DNA of 64,000 nt from Zygotorulaspora mrakii (GCF_013402915.1 NC_050724.1:62001-126000); one strand, 5' to 3'. Numbered from the stretch's first letter, positions 29,701 to 39,620 are shown. Numbers and translations: made by a program. The notes: generated by a model from the letters alone, not told the origin.

Positions 29701-31665
29701 ACGAGCGAGGTGAGACCAAACATAATGCTGGTAGTTAGGCGTCAGTGAAGTAAGAAAGTCTGAGCAGACTGATATTACTTCGTAATTTCTGTTGTGCAGA
29801 GAATGCTCAAAAATTTTAAGTATTAGCGAAAGGACGTCTTCGTCTGCGACATTCGTTGATAAGTATTGAACTATTTCCATTGAGCGTTCCAAAGGTATCT
29901 TTGGAGAGACCACTTTCGACACAAGTTCTATCAAAGCAACTGTAATATCCTTTATAGTGTTTTCCAGCTCAATTCCACCTCCAACATAGTAATCACAAAT
30001 GTTTTGCAGCATGCGTCCAAGCACTGTCCATCCATTATACGCGTAAATAAAGGCAATAACATCTTCATTGTTTCCCGAAACGGGCAGAATTTTCCCTCGA
30101 GTTTCTTCAGGAATGGGCATCAGCACTGTTTGGTCAAATTCTAATGGAGGATGTGCAAAAGCTTCTTTTTTCAAGACAATCACGTCCATGTCCAGCGAAA
30201 CGGGATCATCATCAACAATGTCATAATCTAGCTCACCAAGCTTTTGTTTGCAGGTGTAAGTTTGTAGATTTTTCCATTCGAAATTGGCAAAATGAATATG
30301 CGCTGTGCTGATGTTGACTAGAGGAAGAAGGGCATCATCTATCATGGGTAACTTGGCCTTCAAAATGGACAATTTCTTTTCAAACTCGGAGCTTGTCAGG
30401 AATTGTTCAACAAACTCTTCCGGGATACTAAGCAAAACAGTCTTAATAACCCTCGAGGTCTGCACAGTAAGAGGTATGAAGTGCATAGCAAATGAGAGGA
30501 AAGATGCAATGATCACTGAACTGAACTTGTCATTTGAGAGAGATTTTGACATGCCTATAATGGCTTCAAAAACACCGGCTTGTTCAGCCCTTGAGGCGAA
30601 TAAAGCAGTTAACTCCGATATTGGTATTTTCCCAAATACTTTTCCAACAAAATTCAACTCCCTTTCCGGTTCTTCCTCCAATGTGAATGATTTGACAAAT
30701 AATACAAAAGACCACATATAAATTATTACAGGACTAATGTGATTCTGTTCTAGCGTCTTATGTATTTCTTGAAAGCATTCTTCATCTTTATAGTAAGGTG
30801 TCTCGACGTCAATAGTTGAACTTGTGCTGTTTAATCCTAGAATCAGTAACGTGTTTATAGTTATTAGTGATTCAATTTTCACTGAAACCGGATTAGGAAT
30901 CAAAGAGCTTGGATCTAGCATAAAAAATACATTTTCCCTGGTATCTCTTAAGAGGTGGAACCAACTTTTTACTATGCCAACTGGTAATTGAACATTCAAA
31001 ACCAACATTGTTAGTAATCGCAAAATGTTCACTACATATATGAGATTTTGGGTATTTTTCAGTTGCAACAGATTTTTTCTTTCCTGTGCGTTCAAGTTTT
31101 TCCACTGAATACACTTGTCTTCACCGACTTCCTGCAATAGCTTGTTTAATGTGCCAATCAAACTTTCGCATATTTTCAATTTATTTTTTAAAACGAAATT
31201 TATGGGCTCATCAGAGAGCTCACTAGATCCTACACTGTCTAATAGTAGCGAAATTGTCTTTAAAGTAGCATTTCTTTCTTGAAAGATGTACTTTGCCAGT
31301 TGCATTTGTGGAATTTCACTATGTCTCTTTTGCTTAATTTGAGTTATAATTCTCAGACATTCATCCAGACTAAGACACAGACACTTGGAGAAAAAAAAAG
31401 CTTCCTCACAACTTTCTTTGGTAATACCTTTGTACTCAATTCCTCTAAGATTTAATGTGGTAACCATTTTAGGGTCTTTCTCTGAATTATCGATACCAGA
31501 GGTATTGAAAATTTCTGTTGCGCAAAATATGTCCTTATTAGTGATGAGAAACTTATTCACAACGTCAAAACTGGGCTCGGCAAATGCCCTATCCACAGGA
31601 CATGATCTTATAAAATATTCAACATCAACAAACGATAACGCGCTGAGGTCCAATTGTATTTCCAT
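26785..31665 (-). CDS. NUP188: Inner-ring nucleoporin Nup188
   Basis: A 1,626-aa homologue of Nup188 (1,655 aa), a large alpha-solenoid scaffold nucleoporin of the inner ring that works with Nic96, Nup192 and Pom152 and affects pore permeability and membrane-protein import. The sequence is helical and leucine-rich throughout with no transmembrane segment, as expected for a superhelical HEAT/ARM-like stack. Identity rests on length, overall character and position: YML103C lies between MDM1 and CAC2 in S. cerevisiae, and here the interleaved order is kept. The ATG at 31665 gives the family length. Promoter and PPA2 3' end share about 240 bp. Confidence 0.92.
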   Translation of the reverse strand: MEIQLDLSALSFVDVEYFIRSCPVDRAFAEPSFDVVNKFLITNKDIFCATEIFNTSGIDNSEKDPKMVTTLNLRGIEYKGITKESCEEAFFFSKCLCLSLDECLRIITQIKQKRHSEIPQMQLAKYIFQERNATLKTISLLLDSVGSSELSDEPINFVLKNKLKICESLIGTLNKLLQEVGEDKCIQWKNLNAQERKNLLQLKNTQNLIYVVNILRLLTMLVLNVQLPVGIVKSWFHLLRDTRENVFFMLDPSSLIPNPVSVKIESLITINTLLILGLNSTSSTIDVETPYYKDEECFQEIHKTLEQNHISPVIIYMWSFVLFVKSFTLEEEPERELNFVGKVFGKIPISELTALFASRAEQAGVFEAIIGMSKSLSNDKFSSVIIASFLSFAMHFIPLTVQTSRVIKTVLLSIPEEFVEQFLTSSEFEKKLSILKAKLPMIDDALLPLVNISTAHIHFANFEWKNLQTYTCKQKLGELDYDIVDDDPVSLDMDVIVLKKEAFAHPPLEFDQTVLMPIPEETRGKILPVSGNNEDVIAFIYAYNGWTVLGRMLQNICDYYVGGGIELENTIKDITVALIELVSKVVSPKIPLERSMEIVQYLSTNVADEDVLSLILKIFEHSLHNRNYEVISVCSDFLTSLTPNYQHYVWSHLARSDLLDKYGKTGLATATLGSIELPYGEYSFTLSLIKLTEEVTADSFSMDNEFSSKTKMDMLERLITQLIDISESYQYWKYSDINQRFEIGFRLNSLFSKVLYNVYAIDPLSAPKQKVASILSGCSLKILNAYLTPQSPDVPAVSSLLNALLSIQNIQISLLGDQAFSPIFTQLVKSSFELATLLISIRGQLKMKPSCLERLIYTKSPELVEIYCQFSTLKRHVIRLFHSVVRVPWTDNYLFLLSYLGAKHSDIFLDSISSDLEGPLANHKLSKDLYKFFGALMESKQDGLSILFLTGNIASRSNQDPVDKPRKRKSVLSVLKENALKLDLLPESVGCCLLDSISYAFNTWANARDSKADEKFILALLKRVKDFKPVSASSEEEMMLAAGRYKLISCILEIIALYLFTSTDIDSHIFQLLNQPDLAVLLGPFFNINGYNRHLHESLHQMFEKKWPKLKLSKFCASHLYQLDVFSLDSIFAISLMDQYFGDDEKWIGTKEDRGYRAEVIAASINLKYVNCQIAAAKAWGALLTTFIKKTTKRLNDTFLDLASNFLKLNIESGIEASIFTDVYCERLELCFYILYSFQKKSEPIPEKTLHHILSLLTSVFKSEEVRYIHNVSHSTKRDYYRPILRSVLLVLGSVTTGTHFLELEADQLLEFFEISFCKGVQLIVSEILCDIGSSTSNGKQVVIFNIGERIQDLFLLLSLFTKIRTLNPTANFNIIMASSLNESGTLKAVLNLYSSSHLFNVNSEAILGSLILSFISELCTVDPIATKFINSGLFATLLESPLSIAIQDGGIKLEQQGSLHSIWTNGLLSIILLLLSKFGNKLLPECCLFISYFSKQIETAIYRWSDSKLAVSTALIRETSQLILLQKILQNLNYQKYLSNSGNIISLTDENSEVELVIGLDTEEARKSLNIALKRLLTHPKYLNSRVVATTIEEQRLLDDDAKRGDFVREVSKNIEEMQASLLDD

Positions 31666-31906
31666 TTCGTCCAGTTCAGACTCAATTAAAAAAGGCCGCT
31701 AGTGCAGAGGATCTTTAAGCTATGCCCTGGTTATGAAGTTTCTAAGATTAGACTGTGATGCAACTTATTCTGCACTGTCATCGCAGATCTTAACAATGTT
31801 TACTGTGCAAAATATTTCAAATTTTTCTCACCTACACACAAAAACATTTCCGGGTAGCACCGCTATATGAGACATTATATTCGCTGTTCATAAAAATACA
31901 GAGATA

Positions 31907-32833
31907 CTAGATATACCACCACTTATGAATATCTTTAGGAATCGGCTGCGCGGGTTGCTCATCTGCTTTCACAGCGAAATCTGCTCCGGCACGTTTTATT
32001 TGCGGCAATCCTTTAAAATCTTCATTTTCCTTTGAGCCACTGACAAGCTTCTTCCAAGAGTCATGGCAATCTTGAATAATTTCTATCGTATCTGCAACAT
32101 CCTTATATTGCCCATTGAAAGCGAAAGAATTGCTTGGTTTACCGTCTGGTATTTTATAGTCTCTGAACCATTCTCTTGTAGCTTCCAAAATACCAGGCAG
32201 GTATTTGTTGACATCATTAAGATTCTGTAGCTGAGATGATATAGGATCTTCTACATTTATTGCGATAATTTTCCAGTCTAACTCACCATCGTCAATCAAC
32301 GCTAGCGAGCCTAAGATTCTAACGGTTTTTATGTCTCCAGTCTGTAGTATGCTGGATCCTATTTCGCAACAATCGAGCGGGTCATTATCACCTGCTAGCG
32401 ATTCAAGACCTCCATTCCGTGAATTCTCTGTTGGATCTTCCCAAGTTTGTGGAATAGCACCATAATTGTGAATATAACCACAGTAAGGGAATATATTATG
32501 GACGAACCTCACCTTACCTTTTTTCATATCCTGGACAATGGGGTTGTACTCTAAATCCTTAGAGATTTCAAACTTACCGTTGGACCAACGAGGAACTTCC
32601 ACGATCATTTGAGCTGTCCTATCCTTAAGATTAAGATCCATAGGAACGTCATGAAAAAATGAGCCTGTTTCACCATTAGGGAGCTTCAAGTACTGTTTGA
32701 AATTTGGACTATATTTGCTGCCCTGTTTTACGGAACTAAAACCTCTTTGTGGATTCAGTATGTGATTGATTTGCTTGAGTCTAGCAATTGGCCGTTCATT
32801 GAGTTTCATCCTCGGTAAAGACCATGCAATCAT
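31907..32833 (-). CDS. PPA2: Mitochondrial inorganic pyrophosphatase
   Basis: A 308-aa homologue of Ppa2 (310 aa), which hydrolyses pyrophosphate in the mitochondrial matrix and is needed for mtDNA upkeep and respiration. The first 35 residues are basic and lack acidic residues apart from one E (MKLNERPIARLKQINHILN), fitting a matrix presequence. Family I PPase motifs follow: EVPRWSNGKFEISKD, GAIPQTWEDP, and the signature DNDPLDCCEIG at about 148-158 with its metal-binding aspartates, then KIIAI and KWFxxYKIPDGKP-like REWFRDYKIPDGKPSN. A second in-frame ATG eight codons downstream could be used instead. YMR267W is adjacent to RSN1 in S. cerevisiae. Confidence 0.97.
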   Translation of the reverse strand: MIAWSLPRMKLNERPIARLKQINHILNPQRGFSSVKQGSKYSPNFKQYLKLPNGETGSFFHDVPMDLNLKDRTAQMIVEVPRWSNGKFEISKDLEYNPIVQDMKKGKVRFVHNIFPYCGYIHNYGAIPQTWEDPTENSRNGGLESLAGDNDPLDCCEIGSSILQTGDIKTVRILGSLALIDDGELDWKIIAINVEDPISSQLQNLNDVNKYLPGILEATREWFRDYKIPDGKPSNSFAFNGQYKDVADTIEIIQDCHDSWKKLVSGSKENEDFKGLPQIKRAGADFAVKADEQPAQPIPKDIHKWWYI

Positions 32834-33417
32834 CGATATGCCAGCTGAGCTGTTATTTCTTGACGCGGATTCACGATCTGTTAGCTATCTTAATTTTCAA
32901 TTTATTAGTTCCGCTTTCCAGAACAGTCCCTTGAAAAGACACCTGAGAGTGCCATTTCCGACCATATGTTGAGCACGATATAACGACTACTTCGCACATT
33001 TTTAATTTACGACACACTCCTTCACCTTCCTTGAGTGCACTGACTAAATAACTACTAAGACCCTTTTTCGAGTCGTTTGAACACAATACTACAGCACTGT
33101 AATTTTGTTTTAAGGAAATCGCACAAAACTGCCCATGGTCACTTACCTTGTACATGCTCTGTATTTGGACAGTAACGCTCCGGTGCGTAAAATATGCATC
33201 TTGAAGTCGCCAGCTACTACACAATGACGAGCAAATCGCGACAAAACCTGGCTATGCTGTTGCCTAACGATTGAAGCAATTGATAAGCTGGTGCACACTA
33301 CGTATTAAAGTTACATGTGTAAGCATGGATTGGTCGTTGTTTGAAGAATTAAAGTTAAAAATTACAGATCCTAGCGTAGCATGACTCAGCCAGCCTCTAT
33401 TTGAGAAGTTGTACTCT
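32834..33417. promoter_or_regulatory. PPA2 5' region and RSN1 3' end
   Basis: 584 bp between two minus-strand genes. Only short shadow frames are seen, and no recognisable RNA gene, repeat or clear factor site. Confidence 0.3.
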
Positions 33418-36105
33418 CTAGAGGGGAGTAACATTTTCATCTGAAAATGGATCATCATCGTAAATACTTTCTGCAGATGGTGGACCGGCTTTCCACCAAA
33501 TGTTGCCATTTCCGTCGATTGTTGCATTCACATCCGATATGTCTACAACGGTGTTCAGTTCATCCACCTGATGCAAGGAGAAGCCGTAGGGATCCCTTGG
33601 AATCCACACCGAGGGGCATTTGGCATTTATTGCCGGATAGTTATACGCTGAAGCTAAGTCCTCCTCAGAAGTATTTAAATCAGGATCTGCCAAGCCATAT
33701 ATTTCTGGTAATTTTGCTTTCACAGCTTTATAAGAGTAATAAATGTGTGGCAAGAAGAACCTCTTATAGAATGGCGCGTGAGGAATTGTACCTGAAGGCC
33801 CATCGGCCAACAAAGGAACCCAAGTAATGTGATTCTCTGATTTTTCATTGTATTTTGTATTGCTTGCGATTTCAATTGTTCTGTCACTGATCAAACTAGA
33901 CATTTTATCTGTTTGAGCCATTGAATTACGTGGTTCGTATTTTCTAATTGAGAATCTGGGAAGTTCTTTTATTTCATCTTCGCTAGATTCTTCGCGATAA
34001 ATATTTTTGAATGACGGCGTATCTGACTTACCGTCAAGGGGCTTCATGGTATCCACGGGGACATAATGCATGAGACTATCGAATGCATCATTCAACTTCA
34101 AATGAAGTAAAACAGTTACAATTATTCCAACAACTTGCAATACTATAGGACCCCAACCTTTTCCCACAGAAAACAGACCAAGTAAACAAACCTGACCCAA
34201 ATAAACACCTACAAGAGTTTGAAATAGGGCTCTTGGATAACAGATACCTCTTAGATCGGGTGCCTCTTTTTGAACGTACATCAGGGTGTAAAGATACGCA
34301 ACATATAATAAAAAGAAACCAGCAGCACCGAATAATAAAATTATTGGTGATATGACGGAATAAGCAAAGATAATGACTGCCAGATTCGTATAAACTGGAA
34401 AAGTGGTACCCCAACTCGGTGCGTCCAAATCCGTGAAGCGACTGTATTTCTTTCTTGGTGTATTGTCAAACAAATATCCAAATACGTAATAGAAGAACAC
34501 TGGAATAATCTGAGCCAAAGTACCTGATGATATTGACATACCAGTCAATATTATATATGAGATGAAAAAGTTTGAAGATTTTGGTAAATTTCCCGCCAAC
34601 AAACCCATTGCATTTGTAGGGGTTTGCGCAATTTGAACAGCAGTTGATGTAACGGATGATGAAAGCGTAGTGATTAAAAAAACTTGAATAACTTGAAAAC
34701 CAAAATATGATTGTTGAGCAAAATACTCAACAAGTTGCAACGATGCACAACCATAAAATTTTGCCACCATTCTAATGAAAGTTGGTAAGAACGACATCAA
34801 CCAGGCTAGCGCTACAGTTGGAGCCAAAGATGTTAATAAACCAAAAAGATCTTCTGGTAGTTTTCTTAAAAATTCTAGCCAGTGAAGTTGATCAATTAAG
34901 TAGTTAACGTTCGAAATCATACCTATGAATGCCACAGGAATAGACCAGAAGCATAATAATGCAATAATAATGGCAATCCCACCTAAATTTCTTGCGATTC
35001 TTTCCCACCAAAACATTCTCATGTTAAGCCAAACTACTTGATCCGGCTCAATACCGATATATGCTGGTGCTAAGGCCAACGGAACATGATAAGTGGCAAC
35101 CTGAGAAGCCACTTGTGCTTGATATTGTGACTCAAATTCAACGAATACTGAATTGAATGGATCCGCATTAATGCTATCAGCTTGCATTGTCTCAATTTCT
35201 CTGTTCAAAAGTGGAATATTTTCTGTAGCATATTTTATAGTATCATATTTTTGACCAATAATTGGTTTTTTTTTATGAGTTGGTCTGTCCTTTTCAGGCA
35301 CATATTGTGTGATATCAGAAGAGATCGAAATTTCTGGATTCTTTTTCTTCAATTTTCCAACTTGTTTAATAGCCTTCTTTATATACGAATTAAGCGCGTT
35401 TTCCAACTTGTTGACGAGATCATCTCTTTGTGCAATCTTTTTTTCAAGTTCATGATGACCTCCTCTTGCAATCCATACCCTTTTAACACCATCAAACAAT
35501 TTCGAGAACTCGCTTTCGCTAAGATATTGCTGGGGAACTGTTTGGAAAAGCACTGTTTTTGATGATATTTTACTGGCGTAACGTGGCGACGATAGAACCG
35601 CCTGTCTCAAGGAATTGTAAAAATACAGTTCACGATAAACCACAAACATGAACATCCAAAAGAATACCCACCCGCAGAATACGTGAGCATAGTAACGTCC
35701 GGGACGATTGACGTTCTGGAAGCCCAGCACATCCAGACCGTTTTGACCATTTTCATTGGTTGCATTGACTGCAAATAAAATTGGAAAAATATAAAGAGCT
35801 GAAATCGAACAGTAAGCGCATATCAAAAACAAATAACGTAAAAAAAAATAGCCATCTAAGCCCGCTTGCTGAATGAGAAAATTATCAGATTTTTTTAACA
35901 ACGGAAGAAACCACTGCCACAGCCCTGGTGGCAAAGGTTCAGGTTTCTTCTCATCGCTAATCAGATCATAAGTAGATTTAGGCTCATAATTTCTCTTCAA
36001 TTTCAATCTGAGCAGCAGGAAAACTGAAAGAAAGGCACCGAAAATGACACCATTTGCAATAAGGGACGTCAGAACTTGCTGAGTAGAAACACCTCCTTCT
36101 GACAT
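33418..36105 (-). CDS. RSN1: Rsn1, OSCA/TMEM63-family membrane protein
   Basis: An 895-aa homologue of Rsn1 (953 aa), of the DUF221/CSC1/OSCA family of mechanosensitive or lipid-scrambling channels; in yeast it is linked to Sro7-dependent salt tolerance. One N-terminal helix (about 18-38) and two more near 95-165 precede a long cytosolic loop with an RRM-like fold (about 170-355, VFVEFESQYQAQVASQ). The conserved RSN1_7TM block of helices follows (about 365-680), and a charged cytosolic tail ends with NVTPL. I start at the ATG at 36105; the frame extends 17 codons upstream but only from a TTG. YMR266W is next to PPA2 and YMR265C in S. cerevisiae, the same order as here. Confidence 0.94.
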   Translation of the reverse strand: MSEGGVSTQQVLTSLIANGVIFGAFLSVFLLLRLKLKRNYEPKSTYDLISDEKKPEPLPPGLWQWFLPLLKKSDNFLIQQAGLDGYFFLRYLFLICAYCSISALYIFPILFAVNATNENGQNGLDVLGFQNVNRPGRYYAHVFCGWVFFWMFMFVVYRELYFYNSLRQAVLSSPRYASKISSKTVLFQTVPQQYLSESEFSKLFDGVKRVWIARGGHHELEKKIAQRDDLVNKLENALNSYIKKAIKQVGKLKKKNPEISISSDITQYVPEKDRPTHKKKPIIGQKYDTIKYATENIPLLNREIETMQADSINADPFNSVFVEFESQYQAQVASQVATYHVPLALAPAYIGIEPDQVVWLNMRMFWWERIARNLGGIAIIIALLCFWSIPVAFIGMISNVNYLIDQLHWLEFLRKLPEDLFGLLTSLAPTVALAWLMSFLPTFIRMVAKFYGCASLQLVEYFAQQSYFGFQVIQVFLITTLSSSVTSTAVQIAQTPTNAMGLLAGNLPKSSNFFISYIILTGMSISSGTLAQIIPVFFYYVFGYLFDNTPRKKYSRFTDLDAPSWGTTFPVYTNLAVIIFAYSVISPIILLFGAAGFFLLYVAYLYTLMYVQKEAPDLRGICYPRALFQTLVGVYLGQVCLLGLFSVGKGWGPIVLQVVGIIVTVLLHLKLNDAFDSLMHYVPVDTMKPLDGKSDTPSFKNIYREESSEDEIKELPRFSIRKYEPRNSMAQTDKMSSLISDRTIEIASNTKYNEKSENHITWVPLLADGPSGTIPHAPFYKRFFLPHIYYSYKAVKAKLPEIYGLADPDLNTSEEDLASAYNYPAINAKCPSVWIPRDPYGFSLHQVDELNTVVDISDVNATIDGNGNIWWKAGPPSAESIYDDDPFSDENVTPL

Positions 36106-37711
36106 ATTGACTATTCTAAAGAAAGTCGCGCCTCTTGACCTATACCTTACCGTCAAAGGCTACCACTATAATATTTCGAGTGCTAGCGGAAGGCGACAAT
36201 CCTTCTTTGCATTAGTTTTTCGTAATATATAGAGACTCAGATCTTTGTTTATTTCTGGAATCTTTATTTTTTTTTGACCGGACAAGAATCTTGAGAATGT
36301 GGGATATCCGGACAAAACAAGATCAGATCACTTTAACGATAGCACCCAACAGTATCATCAGGACGTTAAGCAGGCTGCGATGTTGAGTGTAGAATGGATT
36401 TTTCCTGCTCAAAGGCGAATGCTAACGCCAATATTTGATGAATAATTGCCTGCCTCCATAGAATATAGGTCGCACGGCAACTCTGGGGAATCTTGCCCAT
36501 TTTGATCCTCAACTATCCCTGATGATTCCTGTTGTCTCTGAAATAAAGTGATGACTCATCACTGTATCGCATTCTCATCCAGGAGCGTCTCGAAATGGGT
36601 TATGTTTTTTGCAGCTGTCGATGTAAGTCTCACCGTATTGGTGATTTCCCGATTGATAAATGCGCCGAAAGCTTGCAACCTCTCGCAACTTTAACTTTGA
36701 ACAACTTGCGTACATTTTTTCGTTTATCCCTGTTTTGTTAGCCGGGCTGAATACTTTGCAACAACTCGGAGATCTATGCGGTAACGCAGCGAGCTGGAAT
36801 TAGACATCCTTACAAAAAGTGCTGCCTTGGTTCCCTGTGGAAAGAATCTGGAGCCACTTCTGCCGGTGCTCGAAACCTAAGATTTGAGAAACTAGTAACA
36901 ACTGCCGATCCAAGCCTCGTTTATATTAGCTTGGCGCTGTTACGGTGCGGGTAGGTGGTTGGCCTGCACATGCACGATTGAGGAACGATATAAATAGGCT
37001 TTCTGAACTGAGGCTGGCAAAAAGTATTTGAAAGGTTATGGATATGCAACCGTCTCAAACCATTCTCTAAGCTCAATGGAACCTAGAGCGACGTCCCCCC
37101 GTGTTTTTGTGACGTTTTCAGACGTCAATGATAAGAGTAAACTGAAGTTCCGGCATGCGAACTTCTCGCAACCAGTTTCATCTCTTTAGCAGACCAGACT
37201 GCGAGATAGAGGCTGCTCTAGCTTCAATTGGTATCATGGATTAGGGGGAGGCCTCAGATTGGTTTCCATTTCCCCTTACGTAAAGGTGTCGCTATAGTTC
37301 AGCTGGTAGACTGTCCTATATGAGTTTAGTTAAGTCCCGGCCCTCAAATTAGCATTTACTTTGCTTCAAGTTGTCAAAGAAATGCAATTGACGCTCCTTG
37401 ATAAACATGAAAAAAGTACTTGCTGCTCCTTTTTTCCTACTGTCATGGATTTCTTAGCTTCTTCTGTCTTCCAAATAGTAACTTAAACTCTTTAAATGTA
37501 AATGCTATTCACAGCAATTTATTACTATTTTCATAACATTTAGGATTCTTTATGCACATTCTTGGTTTTTCTCCAGGTGACTTCTGGTTTTTTTTTTTTT
37601 TCATTTGAACTGAGCACCTGACAACCAACAGTATCTGCAAATATAGGTCAAAGTAGATTCGGGATTAAATGCTTTAGATTATGTTCGCCGCAAATTGTAG
37701 AGTGGTTCAAG
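36106..37711. other. Long divergent RSN1 / YMR265C region
   Basis: 1,606 bp, long for a divergent promoter. Contents: a TATAAATA at 36989-36996, far (716 bp) from the downstream gene, followed only by tiny frames; a degenerate tRNA-like sequence near 37288-37353; CCCCT/AGGGG elements near 37240-37275; and a T/A tract near 37585. No protein-coding frame above noise is present. Confidence 0.4.
37288..37353 (+). pseudogene. Degenerate tRNA-like sequence
   Basis: TAGTTCAGCTG at 37295-37305 fits the Pol III A box (TRGYNNANNNG) exactly and continues GTAGA as in a tRNA D arm. It is preceded by seven bases (GTCGCTA) whose start of a complement (TAGC) reappears near 37350. About 33 nt downstream a weak B-box-like AGTTAAGTCCC occurs, closer than the roughly 44 nt of an intact tRNA. 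This suggests a tRNA that lost part of its anticodon arm and its T-loop consensus. The original isotype cannot be named. Confidence 0.3.
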
Positions 37712-39016
37712 ATGCCTGAAGAAAGTCACAGCGCTCTTTTAAAGTGGAATAGCTGTTCTGCACTTTTGGATATTCCAAAAAAACCGAACAAGGCAATAAA
37801 GAGGATACATATATATGATTTTGACAATACGTTATATAATTCACCTCACCCTAACGCGGAACTCTATGTCAAGTCCATGCTTAACCAATTGAGCAACTCC
37901 TCAATTGTTCCTAATAAAAGTTGGTGGAATGAGACAAAGCTGTTAAAGCAGTCATTTGATGATATGCTTGAATGCAATGCAAAGCAGAAAAAAGCATATT
38001 GGAATGAGGATATAATAAAACTGGCAAATTTATCGCATGATGACCCTGAGACAGTATCAATAATGCTTACAGGTAGGAAGGAGCATTTGTTCGCAGCAAT
38101 CTTCACTGACATGTTCTTGGCGAGCAACAATGTAAAATTTAATGCTTATTGCCTAAGGCGGGAATCCGTTGGGTCTAGTACCAATGATTATAAAATTGTT
38201 GTGATTCGTGAATTACTTGAAAATTATTCATCATCCTTGGAAGAGATTAAATTATATGATGATCGCTTGAGCCAAACTAGAAGATTTGAGAGCCTTTTCG
38301 CTAGTCTCAATCCTACCTATGAATGGAAAGTGATTCATGTTCCTGCAAGATTCAAATTACTGAGGCCTGAAGATGAATGTAGAATTATACAAGCAACATA
38401 CTCAACGCTCGAAGCATATCCTAATATATCGCTTGAATGGACACCTAGACAATGTGGCTATTTTTTAACAAGACAATCGTATGGAACACTTCTGAGATTT
38501 ACCTATTGCTTTTTGAAAAAAAAATATAAAATGAGTTTGCTGCCTTATTATCCACTGTTCATACCCATGGTTGAAGCAGGCCATTCCGTTCCAGAAACAG
38601 AATTAATCAAAATCTTTTCGAGGAATGACGCCAAAGTAGATGGAAAGTTGCTAGATGAAGATGAGATAAGAAAAACGTTCGAAAACCAGCCAAATCTGAA
38701 GGGATCCTGCTTCACACATTTTGATGTTGTGCAAATTGGTATCAAGGAGAAAAATGGAGGTGTAAATGTTCTTTACAAGGCAAGACCTACGAATCGCGAA
38801 GGGTATGAATGGTCGAGTTTCCATGAGTGGCTCGTCACTGTGGATAATAGGATGGATAAAAAAGATGCGTTCCAATCATTTTCGGTACACGAAATACTTT
38901 ATGACCCAGCAGCAGCCCCATCCTTCAATTGGGTCCATTTGAGAAAACCATTGAAGATCAAGACATTCGTGGGCCATCATTCAAGGCTCACGTTATCCAG
39001 CGGCAAAAAAATGTGA
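37712..39016 (+). CDS. HAD/Swiss-army-knife RNA-repair-like protein (YMR265C homologue)
   Basis: A 434-aa homologue of YMR265C (461 aa), an uncharacterised protein of the SAK RNA-repair-like family that contains a HAD-type N-terminal module. The HAD motif I is clear at about residues 33-42 (HIYDFDNTLY, D36 and D38). LTGRKE near 130 fits the motif II region, and KLYDDRLSQTRRFE near 182 resembles the acidic motif IV. A second domain follows, with WTPRQCGYFLT and HSVPETE. No enzymatic activity has been shown for the yeast protein to my knowledge. Placement between RSN1 and CUE1/CAC2 matches synteny. The hAT transposon starts 374 bp after its stop. Confidence 0.88.
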   Translation: MPEESHSALLKWNSCSALLDIPKKPNKAIKRIHIYDFDNTLYNSPHPNAELYVKSMLNQLSNSSIVPNKSWWNETKLLKQSFDDMLECNAKQKKAYWNEDIIKLANLSHDDPETVSIMLTGRKEHLFAAIFTDMFLASNNVKFNAYCLRRESVGSSTNDYKIVVIRELLENYSSSLEEIKLYDDRLSQTRRFESLFASLNPTYEWKVIHVPARFKLLRPEDECRIIQATYSTLEAYPNISLEWTPRQCGYFLTRQSYGTLLRFTYCFLKKKYKMSLLPYYPLFIPMVEAGHSVPETELIKIFSRNDAKVDGKLLDEDEIRKTFENQPNLKGSCFTHFDVVQIGIKEKNGGVNVLYKARPTNREGYEWSSFHEWLVTVDNRMDKKDAFQSFSVHEILYDPAAAPSFNWVHLRKPLKIKTFVGHHSRLTLSSGKKM

Positions 39017-39381
39017 GAGAAAAGAATCCATTATAAATGGAGCTTGTGCTTCTGATTTATTGGAATAAATCGAAGCATCCCCGAAAGGTACCAAGCTTTT
39101 CCCTGCAAGTTACTATCAGCACAATTACGGCTCTGATAAACGTATCATATCGGATCTATCAGGAATTTGACATATGTGCTAGAACACCAAAGATATAAAA
39201 AGTTAGCGAAATATTACCGAAAGAGGCTGCTAATGCTCTTCGTCTACTAACGAACAGTATCAGATCCCCTCATACCCCTTTCCCATCAATGTGTTCTTAT
39301 TCGTATTCAAATGATTTGTTATGAGATAAATTATGAAGGAAGTTTTTTTTGGCTGGTTGCGTCGACGAGATGAAAATGTTA
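39017..39381. other. YMR265C-homologue 3' flank up to the transposon
   Basis: About 365 AT-rich bases between the stop codon and the target duplication. Nothing recognisable apart from the 3' end of the gene. Confidence 0.4.
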
Positions 39382-39390
39382 ATATATCCC
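39382..39390. repeat. Target-site duplication, left copy
   Basis: ATATATCCC directly abuts the left terminal inverted repeat and recurs at 42379-42387 directly after the right one. Typical hAT duplications are 8 bp; nine bases match here, so one of them belongs by chance to the element or the site. Confidence 0.85.
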
Positions 39391-39411
39391 CAAACTTGTT
39401 CACCGAGTAAC
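39391..39411 (+). repeat. hAT left terminal inverted repeat
   Basis: 21 bp, identical to the reverse complement of 42358-42378. It lies at the 3' side of the transposase gene. Confidence 0.95.
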
Positions 39412-39620
39412 CGGGTAAAGAAAACAACTTACTCAGTAATAATGAGTAAGTAAATCGTCCTGTGAATAACCCACTCATCGTAAACAAAACAAGTTACTTT
39501 TTATGAAGGCATTGTATACGAGTTGAGTAACCCAAGTATTATCGTCCATAATGAGATTTATGATATTTGGATTAAGAATGTGAAATGAAATATCTACGAT
39601 GACGGTGGCCTTCTCATAAT
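39412..39620. other. hAT left subterminal region
   Basis: 209 bp between the repeat and the transposase stop, with several short GAGTAA/TTACTC-type motifs in both orientations (39412-39533), including GAGTAACCC at 39525-39533. Confidence 0.6.
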
